Of a DNA stretch of 64,000 bases, positions 8,907 through 18,464 are shown piece by piece (the stretch's first letter is position 1; every line of letters begins with the position of its first letter). The position numbers and the translations under genes are program-made. The notes under the pieces are model-generated. The model was given only the letters and a program-made list of their open reading frames with translations. It had not been told where the DNA came from and did no database searches. The DNA is from Methanosalsum zhilinae DSM 4017 (GTDB taxonomy: Archaea > Halobacteriota > Methanosarcinia > Methanosarcinales > Methanosarcinaceae), in assembly GCF_000217995.1 (NCBI RefSeq), contig NC_015676.1:412103-476102 (forward strand). The letters are read 5' to 3'.

Positions 8907-10334
8907 TTATTTCACTCCATCTGGTCTTTTTTTATGGTGATCAGTATTCTGTTCAAAGGTATATGCAGTTCTCAGGATGGATGCTTCATCAAAGTGCCTT
9001 CCTATTATCTGAAGACCCACTGGCATCTTGTTTGCAAAACCACAGGGTACCGAGATAGAGGGAACTCCTGCGAGATTTACCGGGACAGTATTTACATCTG
9101 TAAGATAGAGAGAAAGTGGATCCTGGATTTTTTCTCCGAGCTTGAATGCGATATCAGGCATTGTTGGTCCCATCAGAACATCTACCTCCGATAATGCCCG
9201 ATCAAAATCTTCCTTTACAAGTGTCCTGACCTTCAGTGCCTTGAGGTAATATTTATCATGATACCCGGCAGAGAGTGCATAGGTTCCAAGCAGAATCCTT
9301 CTTTTAACCTCATCCCCAAAACCCTCAGCTCTGGTTCTTGACGCCATAACGTGCCAGTTTTCACCTTCCGCACGAAGTCCGTAGCGTGTTCCATCAAAAC
9401 GTGCAAGATTAGATGAGGCTTCACTCATGGCTATGATATAGTATGATGAAAGGGCGTATTTTGTATGGGGTAATGAAACACTTTTCCATGTAGCGCCCAG
9501 GTCTTCCATTTTATGTATTGCGTCCCAGACACATTTATTCACCTGGGGATTGATCCCATCTGAAAGATACTCTTCCGGAATCCCTATCTTCATGCCATTG
9601 ACATCGTTTTCTATGGTTTTTGAATATTCTATGTCCCTTTTGATCGATGTGCTATCACGTGGGTCGTGACCTGCTATGACATCCATAACAGTTGCCACAT
9701 CCTTTACACATGTCCCCATGGGTCCGATCTGTTCAAGGGAATTGGCATAGGCGATAAGGCCATATCTTGAAACAGTACCATAGGTTGGCTTGAGTGCGAC
9801 GATCCCACAAAAAGAAGCTGGCGACCGCACTGATCCTCCTGTATCTGATCCCAGTGCTACAGGAGTTTCACCTGAAGCTACTGCTGCAGCGCTACCACCA
9901 GATGATCCTCCGGGTACTCTTTCTGTATCCCAGGGGTTGAGTGCCGGGCCTCCACAGCATGTTTCAGTAGAGCTTCCCATTGCAAATTCATCCATTTTTG
10001 TTTTTCCAAGAATCACGGCACCAGCATCAACAAGTCTTTCTATAACATGAGCATTGTATGGCGGAATATATCCTTCCAGTATCTTTGAAGAACATGTGGT
10101 GGGTATACCCAGAGTTGAAATGTTATCCTTGATAGCTATGGGAACCCCGGCAAGTGGTAAATCGGTCTTTCCGGAATCTATTTCTTTTGCATGCTCTGCT
10201 GCCCTTTCATTTATTGCTGAAAATCCATATGTCCTGCTATTTCCGATTTTCTCTATATAGGATAGGGTAACTTCTTCTGCCGATGTGTCAGTGACTTTTT
10301 CTTTGATCCCGGAGATGTTTATCCATTCTGGCAT
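8907..10334 (-). CDS. gatA: Asp-tRNA(Asn)/Glu-tRNA(Gln) amidotransferase subunit A
   Basis: A 475-residue amidase-signature protein that releases ammonia from glutamine or asparagine for the GatCAB complex. The catalytic triad is visible: Lys in GVPIAIKDNIST, the cis-Ser and nucleophile Ser in the Gly/Ser-rich loop (PGGSSGGSAAAVASG, GSDTGGSVRSPA). The C terminus IGRHFDEASILRTAYTFEQ is typical of GatA. It lies between gatC (10-base gap) and gatB (abutting) in a compact minus-strand operon. Confidence 0.95.
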   Translation of the reverse strand: MPEWINISGIKEKVTDTSAEEVTLSYIEKIGNSRTYGFSAINERAAEHAKEIDSGKTDLPLAGVPIAIKDNISTLGIPTTCSSKILEGYIPPYNAHVIERLVDAGAVILGKTKMDEFAMGSSTETCCGGPALNPWDTERVPGGSSGGSAAAVASGETPVALGSDTGGSVRSPASFCGIVALKPTYGTVSRYGLIAYANSLEQIGPMGTCVKDVATVMDVIAGHDPRDSTSIKRDIEYSKTIENDVNGMKIGIPEEYLSDGINPQVNKCVWDAIHKMEDLGATWKSVSLPHTKYALSSYYIIAMSEASSNLARFDGTRYGLRAEGENWHVMASRTRAEGFGDEVKRRILLGTYALSAGYHDKYYLKALKVRTLVKEDFDRALSEVDVLMGPTMPDIAFKLGEKIQDPLSLYLTDVNTVPVNLAGVPSISVPCGFANKMPVGLQIIGRHFDEASILRTAYTFEQNTDHHKKRPDGVK

Positions 10335-10344
10335 TCTTTTTACC

Positions 10345-10626
10345 TCACATTATACCTGGAGCCCTGAAATACCCGTCCTTCTTATGCTCTGTGTTCTGGA
10401 GGGCCTCCTCCTGGGTTAAGGATTCGACAACAGTGTCTGGCCTCAATACATTCACCAGATCTTCTATATGATATGTAGGCTCTACATCTTCTGTATCAAC
10501 TTCATCAAGCTGCTTGAAATAATCCAGCACTGAATTTAGCTGTTCTGCATATTCTTTACTCTTTGAGCGGTCAACTTCAATACGCGCAAGCCACCCGACG
10601 TGTTCAACCTCTTCTTCTGTAATCAT
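10345..10626 (-). CDS. gatC: Asp-tRNA(Asn)/Glu-tRNA(Gln) amidotransferase subunit C
   Basis: A 93-residue GatC, the small strap subunit that wraps GatA and GatB. It begins MITEEEVEHVGWLARIEVD, has the helical segment QLNSVLDYFKQLDEVDTEDVEPT and ends with a GYFRAPGIM tail, all family hallmarks. It is the first gene of gatCAB. The 256-base gap upstream, shared with the divergent radical SAM gene, must hold both promoters. Confidence 0.93.
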   Translation of the reverse strand: MITEEEVEHVGWLARIEVDRSKSKEYAEQLNSVLDYFKQLDEVDTEDVEPTYHIEDLVNVLRPDTVVESLTQEEALQNTEHKKDGYFRAPGIM

Positions 10627-10882
10627 TTCAGGTTCCTCAGATAAATGGACTTATTTACTTCTCTTGATCTTATGAATACAACAATAAACACTTAATATTA
10701 ATATGTTGGCGTAATATTGTTGTACCTATCATCAGGTAGATCATTGCTTTTTTGTGACCGAAGGGATTATATGCGTCCTGACATTGCCTAATCCAAAACA
10801 TCAAAGTATATCCATGTAAAATACATTTGTATAGAAATCAACACATAAACTATTTAATCAAATTGAAGGAACTCGCAACAAG

Positions 10883-11860
10883 ATGAAATCTGAAGTGAAA
10901 GCAGAACTAATATCCATAGGGTCTGTTGATATTGATGAATCGGCCCTTGGTGATATATCTATACCAACAGCTGGACCAGGTGCCGGAAAGAAGGCATTTT
11001 TTTTCAGATCAGGAAACCGCAGAGTACGTCTTTCTGTAAACCATGATTCTCCTCTAAAAGCCGTGGCCATAGGTGAAGGGATCACAATTTACCGAAATGA
11101 TAGGGAGATTGCCAGAGGCCATCTTGAACACGAACTTGTACACTGCCCCCGGCAGGCGTATATTACTGTAAGCGAAAAATGTATCTTCGACTGTAAATTC
11201 TGTCCTGTGCCAAAGCTTGGGGGACGTGTAAAGACATTTGAAGAGGTAATGAGCATTCTGGAAATGGCATACTCCACAGGGAATCTGGATTCAATATCCA
11301 TTACTTCAGGGATCTATGATAGCCCCGAAGGGGAGGTTGAAAGAGTTGCCAGGATAGTACGTGAATCAAGAAAGTATGAAGTTCCAATAGGAGTATCTGT
11401 CTACCCAACAGAGGAGTCTTCGCGCATTCTGAAGCAGGCAGGTGCGAGTGAGATAAAGTACAATGTGGAAACAATGGACTGTGATCTCTATTCAGAGGTA
11501 TGTCCTGACCAGGACCTTGATTATACACTGAATAAACTGGAAGAGGCCGTCGAACTCTTTGGAAAGAACAGAGTTTTCTCAAACTTTATTATAGGTCTGG
11601 GAGAATCTGACGACTCGGTTATTTCCGGGATACGTAAACTTGCTTCCCTTGGCGTGATACCAATATTGAGAGTTGCAGGATTGCATCCACTAAGAGCTGG
11701 TGAAGTTTATGTGGATCGTCCGGACAGTAAAAGAATCCTGTTCCTTACCCGCAAATTGCGGGAAATACTTGATTATCATGGTCTGCGTGCGGATATTTCC
11801 CGAACAATGTGCCTTCCATGTACAGGCTGTGACATGAATCCGCATATTGACCTTGATTGA
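10883..11860 (+). CDS. Uncharacterised radical SAM enzyme with a C-terminal Cys cluster
   Basis: A 325-residue protein. The radical SAM [4Fe-4S] motif CX3CX2C is at C100, C104 and C107 (KCIFDCKFC), preceded by a domain of about 90 residues with a Gly/Pro-rich patch. Barrel motifs follow: SITSGIYDSP, PIGVSVYP, IKYNVETMD and NFIIGLGE, similar to the BioB/LipA-like branch. The C terminus carries a second cluster-like motif, C310-x2-C313-x2-C316 (CLPCTGCDMNPH), suggesting an auxiliary Fe-S centre. I do not recognise a characterised family; it may be one of the methanogen-associated radical SAM proteins. It is transcribed alone, divergent from gatC. Confidence 0.75.
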   Translation: MKSEVKAELISIGSVDIDESALGDISIPTAGPGAGKKAFFFRSGNRRVRLSVNHDSPLKAVAIGEGITIYRNDREIARGHLEHELVHCPRQAYITVSEKCIFDCKFCPVPKLGGRVKTFEEVMSILEMAYSTGNLDSISITSGIYDSPEGEVERVARIVRESRKYEVPIGVSVYPTEESSRILKQAGASEIKYNVETMDCDLYSEVCPDQDLDYTLNKLEEAVELFGKNRVFSNFIIGLGESDDSVISGIRKLASLGVIPILRVAGLHPLRAGEVYVDRPDSKRILFLTRKLREILDYHGLRADISRTMCLPCTGCDMNPHIDLD

Positions 11861-11903
11861 TTCTCTGGTTAAAGCCGATATTATATTTGATATTATATTG
11901 CAT

Positions 11904-12929
11904 TCAGAATGAGCTCACGGTTTCTCTGATGATTTGATGCCATTGATGTGGATTATTGGTCTTTAATGTATGTCTTTCAATTCCATTTGATGATTCGGAA
12001 ACTACCAGTCTTTTTTTTCTGAACAGGCCCCTGGATTCTATCTGGGATCCTACGATATTTTTTATTTTAATCTCTTTTCTGTTCTGACCGGAAAAGTTGA
12101 TCAAAACTAATCTTCTATTTGTCATAATAAGATATCTGTCATCCAGTTTTTCAAATTTGAGCAGATGCTCTCCTCTGCTATGACTGGTATCCAGGCTCTT
12201 TATTGTATCTGCAATGCGGGAGGAATTTCTGGATTTGAGGCAAATTACTTCTATTCTGTCAGAACCTATAACTATGAATACGTTTCTTAAATTATGGTAT
12301 ATTCCAATGACATCCTTTATACATATATGACTGGAAAGTTGCGTTCTTTTTGAGAAAATTCCGCCGGAATGATGCCTGATAAAGATATTTTTATTGGTGA
12401 GGGTTATCGTATATCTCTGTCCATCTATTATCACATGTTCGGCAAGTATTTTCTTTTCGTTGCTTTTGAGTATAGTCTCAGTGGACTTGCTGTGTGTTTC
12501 AGTAAGTGCTGCTGCATTTTCTGATATTTCAGGTTCTGGTTTTACATCTGATAGATAATGGTCGAGCATTTTTATCAGTAACCCACCGTCAATAAGCTTA
12601 ACACTATGTTTTGATGCTTCAGTCTGTGCATCCTTTGTAAATGCAGAGGTAGTGACAATGATGACTCCATCAGTATTATCCCGGTATCTAAGGCTTGAAT
12701 ATTCTCTGATCTCCTTTACGCCTACAGGCTCTCTGTATCTTTTTGCCTGAACTGCCCATTGATGGGATATGCCATATTTTTCGATGCTCAGCCCAATATC
12801 AATACCTCTATCCCGGGAACTCTGGGTAACCTCTGCCCTGTATCCTGCCTGAGAGAACATAGAGGCAACCAGATGCTCAAATTCAATAGGATCCATGTTC
12901 AGCAATCTATCAATTTTCCATGTAGTCAT
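11904..12929 (-). CDS. Mrr-like restriction endonuclease-fold protein with a C-terminal PH-like domain
   Basis: A 341-residue protein. Residues 8-115 form a Mrr_cat/PD-(D/E)XK nuclease domain: FEHLVASMFSQAGY, then the active-site Asp in DRGIDIG and the QAK motif in WAVQAKRY, then GVIIVTTSAFTKDA and KLIDGGLLIKML. The C-terminal half holds two repeats resembling bacterial PH-like domains (HVIIDGQRYTITLTNKNIFI and YLIMTNRRLVLIN). Such proteins cleave or bind modified DNA, or act at DNA ends. No methyltransferase lies nearby, so a classical restriction pair is unlikely; a modification-dependent or housekeeping nuclease is more plausible. Confidence 0.75.
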   Translation of the reverse strand: MTTWKIDRLLNMDPIEFEHLVASMFSQAGYRAEVTQSSRDRGIDIGLSIEKYGISHQWAVQAKRYREPVGVKEIREYSSLRYRDNTDGVIIVTTSAFTKDAQTEASKHSVKLIDGGLLIKMLDHYLSDVKPEPEISENAAALTETHSKSTETILKSNEKKILAEHVIIDGQRYTITLTNKNIFIRHHSGGIFSKRTQLSSHICIKDVIGIYHNLRNVFIVIGSDRIEVICLKSRNSSRIADTIKSLDTSHSRGEHLLKFEKLDDRYLIMTNRRLVLINFSGQNRKEIKIKNIVGSQIESRGLFRKKRLVVSESSNGIERHTLKTNNPHQWHQIIRETVSSF

Positions 12930-13132
12930 AATTATGCATCCGGAAACAAAATGGTGGATATTTTATCAGATGGCCTTTATCCAAAGATATATTAAAGCAC
13001 ATGTATGAAGATTTTGTTCCCCAATTGATTAAATAGGTAAAGTAATAAATGAATTGGAATAAGTGAGCTTTAAGTAGTGGTAGATGTAGAAATATGATCT
13101 CTATTTGATCGTATGCTGATCAGGTGATTTGT

Positions 13133-13528
13133 GTGGATGAACTGGAAAAAATCAGGAATGAAAAACTTGAGAAGCTCAAGAAATCTCTGCAACAGGAAGA
13201 CCCCGGGCCTGGACCCGTAAATGTTACTGATTCAGATATAGATGACTTTATTATGAACAACAGAATCGCTGTTGTGGATTGCTGGGCTCAGTGGTGTGGT
13301 CCCTGTAAGGTATTATCTCCCGTGATTGACAGACTTGCAGAAAAATACATGGGAAGAGTAGCATTTTCAAAGCTTAATACTGACCATAACAGATCAACAT
13401 CAATTAAGTTCGGGATTACAAGTATTCCCACTCTTCTTGTATTCCGGGAGGGGGAACTTGTTGACCGAATTGTAGGTGCGGTACCAGAAAGGACTATTAT
13501 AAACAGACTTGAGCCTCTGATACAATGA
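13133..13528 (+). CDS. trxA: Thioredoxin
   Basis: A 131-residue thioredoxin with the active site WCGPCK, the cis-Pro motif ITSIPTLLVF and the buried VVDCWAQ strand. About 35 charged residues (MDELEKIRNEKLEKLKKSLQ) precede the fold, forming an N-terminal helix. GTG at 13133 is chosen because AGGTGAT (13122-13128) lies 4 bases upstream; the frame also offers GTG 13124, which would overlap that site. It reduces protein disulfides in the cytoplasm. It is 10 bases upstream of the marker-14 ATPase gene, so the two are probably co-transcribed. Confidence 0.92.
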   Translation: MDELEKIRNEKLEKLKKSLQQEDPGPGPVNVTDSDIDDFIMNNRIAVVDCWAQWCGPCKVLSPVIDRLAEKYMGRVAFSKLNTDHNRSTSIKFGITSIPTLLVFREGELVDRIVGAVPERTIINRLEPLIQ

Positions 13529-13538
13529 GGAAGTAAGA

Positions 13539-14969
13539 ATGTCACACAAACCTCGCATAGTAAAAAGTCCCAGAATAGGACTGCTTGAGATCAAGTCAAA
13601 ACCGTATTACATAGTTGCCTCAGTTGAGGTGGGAAATACAACTACCAAATGCATACTGACAGCTACAAATATGGAAACCGGTAAGACATATATTGTAACC
13701 CGCTGTATAAGGATGACAAGAGATGTAAGGAATCCCCTTCCAGGAGAAAGGGTTTTTGGAAAGACTCTGACAGGAGTTGAACTTACCCGGCAGTCTATAG
13801 CAGAACTTGTAAGGGATACCCTGCTGGGAGCCGTTAACAGGGCTAATATGGATATAAGAACCGATATACATTTTGTGGTTCGTTCAACAGGTGTTGTTGC
13901 GGGGTTTGATATGCCTGAAGAGGTTGGTGAATTTATAAAGGCACTGGCAGACGGGTGTTTAATGGCAGGGATCCCACCTTCAAGAATGACTCCTGCAATG
14001 TCTGTTAATAATCTTCCTGCCAGGTTCAGGGAGCATAGCAAAATGGAGAAGGTGGTTTTTGATGGAGCTGTAGCAAGTGTTATACCACCTGTTGGATCGA
14101 CAGGTGTAGAAATTGTTGCTAATGAAATGGAAGGCGAACTGGCGACTGCAGGAATCAAAGAGGGAGCTAAGTGGACAGATGTTGATTTCAGAAATCCATG
14201 CATTTCAATGGACTTTGGTACAACTCTGGACGGAAGGATTACGAACTCAGATCATCCCTACGCAAAGACAGTTGGGAACTACTGTGGACTTGCAGGTGCC
14301 ATACCAGATGCCTTGATCAAAGGTACAGGCCTGGTTGATGTATATCTGGGTACCGTTCTTGATGTGTTCAACGGCAAGACTGCGGGATGGCTGAAAATGA
14401 AACTCAAAAAAGGTACTATAAAGGAATACTCAGCCCGTATTATGGAGCAAATTTCAATTGAAGTAGTTCCTGAAACTGTAAACAGATATGGAACTGTACC
14501 TGTGAATCCTGCAGCTGCAGAGGAAATGGGAGTTTTGCTTATTGGATGTGATGTGGGAGAAAATGGATCTGGAATTGATAAACTATCTGAGATTGGATCT
14601 GAGATATATAGCAATGAAAGTATGGAAATATTATTTGCTGTAATTGATGATGTAATGGCCAGGATCGCATGTAAACTGGTTCAGGTAGCAATGGATAATG
14701 GTCTTGTACCCGAGAACATATCTATTGGCATAACAGGAAGGGCTGCAATAACCGGCAACAAGCCTTCAATTATGCTCCAGTATCTGGAGAATCTGAACAT
14801 CCGGTCTGATATTGATCAGCATGTTGTATTTGTGGATGATGGCCTTGCAAGAGGAGCTGCGGTAATGGCCCGATGCATGAACTCACTTGGCACTCCCTTC
14901 AATCCCCTTGGAGGTTTGAGTGGAGGTAAATGCATAATGGGTGAACGCATGAAACTCCAGAGTCGCTGA
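13539..14969 (+). CDS. Methanogenesis marker protein 14-like ASKHA-fold ATPase
   Basis: A 476-residue protein. An actin/ASKHA phosphate-1 motif (VEVGNTTTKCILTA) is near residue 29, phosphate-2-like DFGTTLDGRI is near residue 227, and an adenosine-type ITGRAAITGNKPSI segment is in the C-terminal third. The sequence agrees with what I recall of methanogenesis marker 14, a protein restricted to methanogens and related archaea and of unproven function; related ASKHA ATPases reactivate corrinoid or flavin enzymes. It is co-directional with and 10 bases after thioredoxin, hinting at an electron-donor link (inference). Confidence 0.7.
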   Translation: MSHKPRIVKSPRIGLLEIKSKPYYIVASVEVGNTTTKCILTATNMETGKTYIVTRCIRMTRDVRNPLPGERVFGKTLTGVELTRQSIAELVRDTLLGAVNRANMDIRTDIHFVVRSTGVVAGFDMPEEVGEFIKALADGCLMAGIPPSRMTPAMSVNNLPARFREHSKMEKVVFDGAVASVIPPVGSTGVEIVANEMEGELATAGIKEGAKWTDVDFRNPCISMDFGTTLDGRITNSDHPYAKTVGNYCGLAGAIPDALIKGTGLVDVYLGTVLDVFNGKTAGWLKMKLKKGTIKEYSARIMEQISIEVVPETVNRYGTVPVNPAAAEEMGVLLIGCDVGENGSGIDKLSEIGSEIYSNESMEILFAVIDDVMARIACKLVQVAMDNGLVPENISIGITGRAAITGNKPSIMLQYLENLNIRSDIDQHVVFVDDGLARGAAVMARCMNSLGTPFNPLGGLSGGKCIMGERMKLQSR

Positions 14970-14998
14970 AGTATTGATACTGCACCTAAGTACTGGTT

Positions 14999-15700
14999 TC
15001 ATTCATTGTTGACATTTTCCTGAAAATCTTTCTGTAGATTGCATTCGTCAAGAAGGGCCATTTCAACAGCTCTTTTATGGACTTCTGCAGATTCATGTAT
15101 TCCACCATGTGTTCCTCTTACTGCCCTGCATGGGTACTGCTGAACCAGAAGTCCTGCCATCGAAGGTGCTTCCTTCACATTGACTCCTTTCAGCTTATCT
15201 GCCATGTACCATGTGCTTCCACATGGAGCACCTCTTATCACCTGTACCCGGGATACTTTATCCTCGCATATGCTGATTTTAAGTTCAGGGGTTCCAAGCT
15301 TTGAGGTAAAATCAGAGGTAAAAGCATTTTCTTTGAGTGTACAGCATATTTCATCATTCTCAATATAAATTCCTGATTCTCTGGATATCTTCTGAAGTTC
15401 CTGCACAGGTGCCTGTGATCTTCCGCCTGGGATTATAAGGGCTTTGACTCCATTTTTTGCAGCCAGATTTGCTATTGCTGAGGTGAGGTCCGGATGAAGC
15501 GAGTAGGTGATTATAATATCTGCGTCAAAGACTTCATAATCAAATCCTGCCTTTTCAAGAAACTGAAGTGGCTCGTCTATTAACTGAGGGGCATTTTCAG
15601 GTAACTGAGCTACGATTGACTTCAGGTCGGTTTTCGATCTTAGAGTTTTTACAAGGCGTTTGCCGTATTTTCCACGTGTAATGATTCCGATAACTGTCAT
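14999..15700 (-). CDS. DUF166 family protein (thymidylate synthase-like of methanogens)
   Basis: A 233-residue protein with the DUF166 pattern: N-terminal TVIGIITRGKYGKRL, a YSLHPDLT segment, IIPGGRSQAPVQ, and Cys-containing APCGSTWYMADKL and QQYPCRAVRG near the C terminus. DUF166 was linked to thymidylate synthase activity in methanogens, and its position divergent from thymidylate kinase (tmk, 110 bases away) supports a dTMP role. Biochemical proof for this family member is lacking. Confidence 0.7.
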   Translation of the reverse strand: MTVIGIITRGKYGKRLVKTLRSKTDLKSIVAQLPENAPQLIDEPLQFLEKAGFDYEVFDADIIITYSLHPDLTSAIANLAAKNGVKALIIPGGRSQAPVQELQKISRESGIYIENDEICCTLKENAFTSDFTSKLGTPELKISICEDKVSRVQVIRGAPCGSTWYMADKLKGVNVKEAPSMAGLLVQQYPCRAVRGTHGGIHESAEVHKRAVEMALLDECNLQKDFQENVNNE

Positions 15701-15809
15701 TATGCACTAAAGATATAGATATACGAACTTATATATTATACGCGGATTCAGGTAATAATAACAGAGAAAGATTATTGAAATCTGAATTGTTTTACCCGGA
15801 AGTATTTTT

Positions 15810-16415
15810 ATGAGAGGAAAACTGATCACGTTCGAGGGTATTGATGGTGCAGGCAAATCTACCATTGTTTCATTGCTCAGGTCATCTGGGGTTATGGAAG
15901 ATGTAGTTTTTACAAGGGAGCCTACTGATAGCTGGCTTGGTAGAACCGTTGAGACTGCTATTCATTCAGATACGGATCATCTTGCAGAGCTGTTTCTCTT
16001 TACTGCAGATCATGCACAGCACATATCAAAGGTCATACGTCCAGCAGTAAACAATGGTATATGTGTAATATCTGACAGATATTCTGACAGTACCTACGCA
16101 TACCAGGGAATGACACTTGCAGGAATGTTTGATGATCCTGTAAAATGGGCTCAGGATCTTCGAAAAGATTGGACCATTATACCCGATCTTACAATTCTTT
16201 TGGATATTGATCCTGCAATTGCTGTCAAAAGATGTGGTGACAGAGGTGAACAGACAAAGTTCGAGAAACTTGAATTTCTCCAGGGCGTGCGTTCGAATTA
16301 TTTAAGGCTTGCAGAACAGGATCCTGATAGATTTATTGTAGTGGATAGTTCAGGTTCTGCAAGAGAGGTTGCAGAAAAAATATCTCTGATAATAAGCCCT
16401 TTACTGCAAAAATAA
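15810..16415 (+). CDS. tmk: dTMP kinase (thymidylate kinase)
   Basis: A 201-residue P-loop kinase converting dTMP to dTDP. Walker A (FEGIDGAGKST), the TREPTDSWLGR substrate loop, the DRY motif (ISDRYSDSTYAYQG) and LTILLDIDPAIAVKR are all in place. The LID region (GDRGEQTKFEKLEFLQ) carries the expected arginines. It faces DUF166 across a shared promoter region, so the two steps from dUMP to dTDP may be encoded together. Confidence 0.92.
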   Translation: MRGKLITFEGIDGAGKSTIVSLLRSSGVMEDVVFTREPTDSWLGRTVETAIHSDTDHLAELFLFTADHAQHISKVIRPAVNNGICVISDRYSDSTYAYQGMTLAGMFDDPVKWAQDLRKDWTIIPDLTILLDIDPAIAVKRCGDRGEQTKFEKLEFLQGVRSNYLRLAEQDPDRFIVVDSSGSAREVAEKISLIISPLLQK

Positions 16416-16422
16416 TGCCAAT

Positions 16423-16647
16423 TTACAACTTATTCTTATCTGCAAACCTGATGAGTTCCTCTCCAAGCTCTCTTACATATTTTGGATTGAGATTAAAACG
16501 ACTGCGTTTCTGTCCTCCTCTTTCCTTTGCAATCTCAACGTATTCTTTTTCATATCTCTCACTTGAGGTAAGGCTTATGGTCAAAAACCAGCCGGCACCC
16601 ATTTTGATTTCTGCATATTTTGTGTCATTTTTATCATCATTTTCCAT
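16423..16647 (-). CDS. Small conserved-looking protein of unknown function
   Basis: A 74-residue charged protein with a central YAEIKMGAGWFLTISLTSSERYEKEYVEIAKE and a basic RGGQKRSRFNLNPKYVRELGEELIRFADKNKL tail, so a beta-rich core with a C-terminal helix. The frame runs to 16806, but ATG 16647 has GGTGAT 5 bases upstream and avoids overlapping the HisA-like gene. It is 31 bases after that gene and probably in the same operon. The family is not recognised; small basic domains like this often bind nucleic acid, but nothing here proves it. Confidence 0.65.
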   Translation of the reverse strand: MENDDKNDTKYAEIKMGAGWFLTISLTSSERYEKEYVEIAKERGGQKRSRFNLNPKYVRELGEELIRFADKNKL

Positions 16648-16678
16648 ATTTATCACCATTTGCAGTCCTGATCTATCC

Positions 16679-17395
16679 TCACCTATTCTGATACAGAACA
16701 GATAGGGGTATTGATCCGCTGTGTATAGCCGTTGATACCAGTGCTCCAGAAAATCCTGCTTCAGATATGTTCTTAATATCTTCACAGTTCCTGACTCCAC
16801 CTCCATGCAGCATCTTATGACTGGAGAGAGATGCCATTTTACCTATAAGTTCAGTATCCACACCGGATGAAGTACCTACCCGATCAAGATCCAGGAATAT
16901 TATATCACGGATATCCAGATCATTAAGTTCTTTTATAATATCCAGTGGGTTTTGGGATATACCGGAATCACGCTTGAGTACTTTTCCATTTATCATGTCA
17001 ATACTTACACTTATCTGTTTCGGAAATTCTGATGCAGCTTCCACAATTGTCTTAAAGGTGGCAGTTTCTGTACCAAGGACCGCAGTATCTGCCAGTTTCA
17101 TTGCATCTGCAACTTCATCCATAGACGTGATTGCATAATCAAGTAATGTATCTGCTTTTTGGGATATTTCTTTGATAGCGGCTGAATTTGCATCTTGCCT
17201 GCCTTTATTCTGTAACCTGTTAAGATCTGCAATATATACTTCATCAGGCATGAGGTGTTCAACGATTTCTACAGGGTCTGATGTGGTGCATACACTGCTG
17301 AAGTTACTGATAGGCATATATTTGTCCCGCTGACCCCTGACTGCGTGGACTACACAATTATTAAATATATCCAGTACAAGTAAAACTCGAAACAT
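16679..17395 (-). CDS. HisA-related TIM-barrel protein (COG1411-like)
   Basis: A 238-residue protein of the HisA/HisF superfamily: N-terminal LLVLDIFNNCVVHAVRGQ (the HisA catalytic Asp region), DEVYIADLNRL, central DIIFLDLDRVGTSSG (second Asp/Thr), and the phosphate-binding LHGGGVRN and GALVSTAIHSG. It is a paralogue of ProFAR isomerase, not HisA itself, and its true substrate is unknown. ATG 17395 is chosen over ATG 17410 because a TATA-like TTTATATA (17420-17427, minus strand) would place the transcription start only a few bases upstream, giving an almost leaderless mRNA. It is divergent from mfnB, 47 bases away. Confidence 0.75.
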   Translation of the reverse strand: MFRVLLVLDIFNNCVVHAVRGQRDKYMPISNFSSVCTTSDPVEIVEHLMPDEVYIADLNRLQNKGRQDANSAAIKEISQKADTLLDYAITSMDEVADAMKLADTAVLGTETATFKTIVEAASEFPKQISVSIDMINGKVLKRDSGISQNPLDIIKELNDLDIRDIIFLDLDRVGTSSGVDTELIGKMASLSSHKMLHGGGVRNCEDIKNISEAGFSGALVSTAIHSGSIPLSVLYQNR

Positions 17396-17442
17396 ATTTA
17401 ATGGATACATTATTTCATGATATATAAAAAGAGGGTAGCCCG

Positions 17443-18181
<739 letters not shown>

Positions 18182-18373
18182 CGGCTTCTGAGATTTTTAT
18201 GCACCCTATCCAATTTTATCTCTACTTTTTCTAATTTTTATAGACCGGATATCAAAGTACATGGTATGACACTTTTTACCGGAGTACTTTATATTTTTAA
18301 AGGGCATATAATTGTATCTGTGGGTTGTAGCATTTAAATAAGCGTTATATTTAAATAAGTTTAATACTAACTT

Positions 18374-18402
18374 ATGGTTAGTAACCATGAGATAATATGG
18401 TT
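18374..18402. promoter_or_regulatory. Palindromic operator candidate before the ArsR-type regulator and cdc48
   Basis: ATGGTTAGTAACCAT (18374-18388) is a perfect 15-base palindrome around one central G. A further ATGGTT copy at 18397-18402 makes a second inverted repeat with the AACCAT at 18383-18388. An AT-rich TATA-like stretch (TTATATTTAAATAAG, 18345-18359) lies directly upstream, so the palindrome would sit at or just before the transcription start, a typical archaeal repressor site. The regulator encoded 62 bases downstream is the natural candidate to bind it. Confidence 0.55.
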
Positions 18403-18464
18403 CTCAATGGTGAAAGGTAAACAATTTGATGCAGAGCAATGATTGTATTTGACGGGGGGCTTTG

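Noticed and set aside
11904-12929. Restriction-modification or defence system
   Set aside because: The Mrr-like gene has no methyltransferase, helicase or other defence partner nearby; neighbours are housekeeping genes.
13607-14203. 198-codon minus-strand frame inside the marker-14 gene
   Set aside because: Low-complexity hydrophobic/Ser-rich shadow of a well-supported gene.
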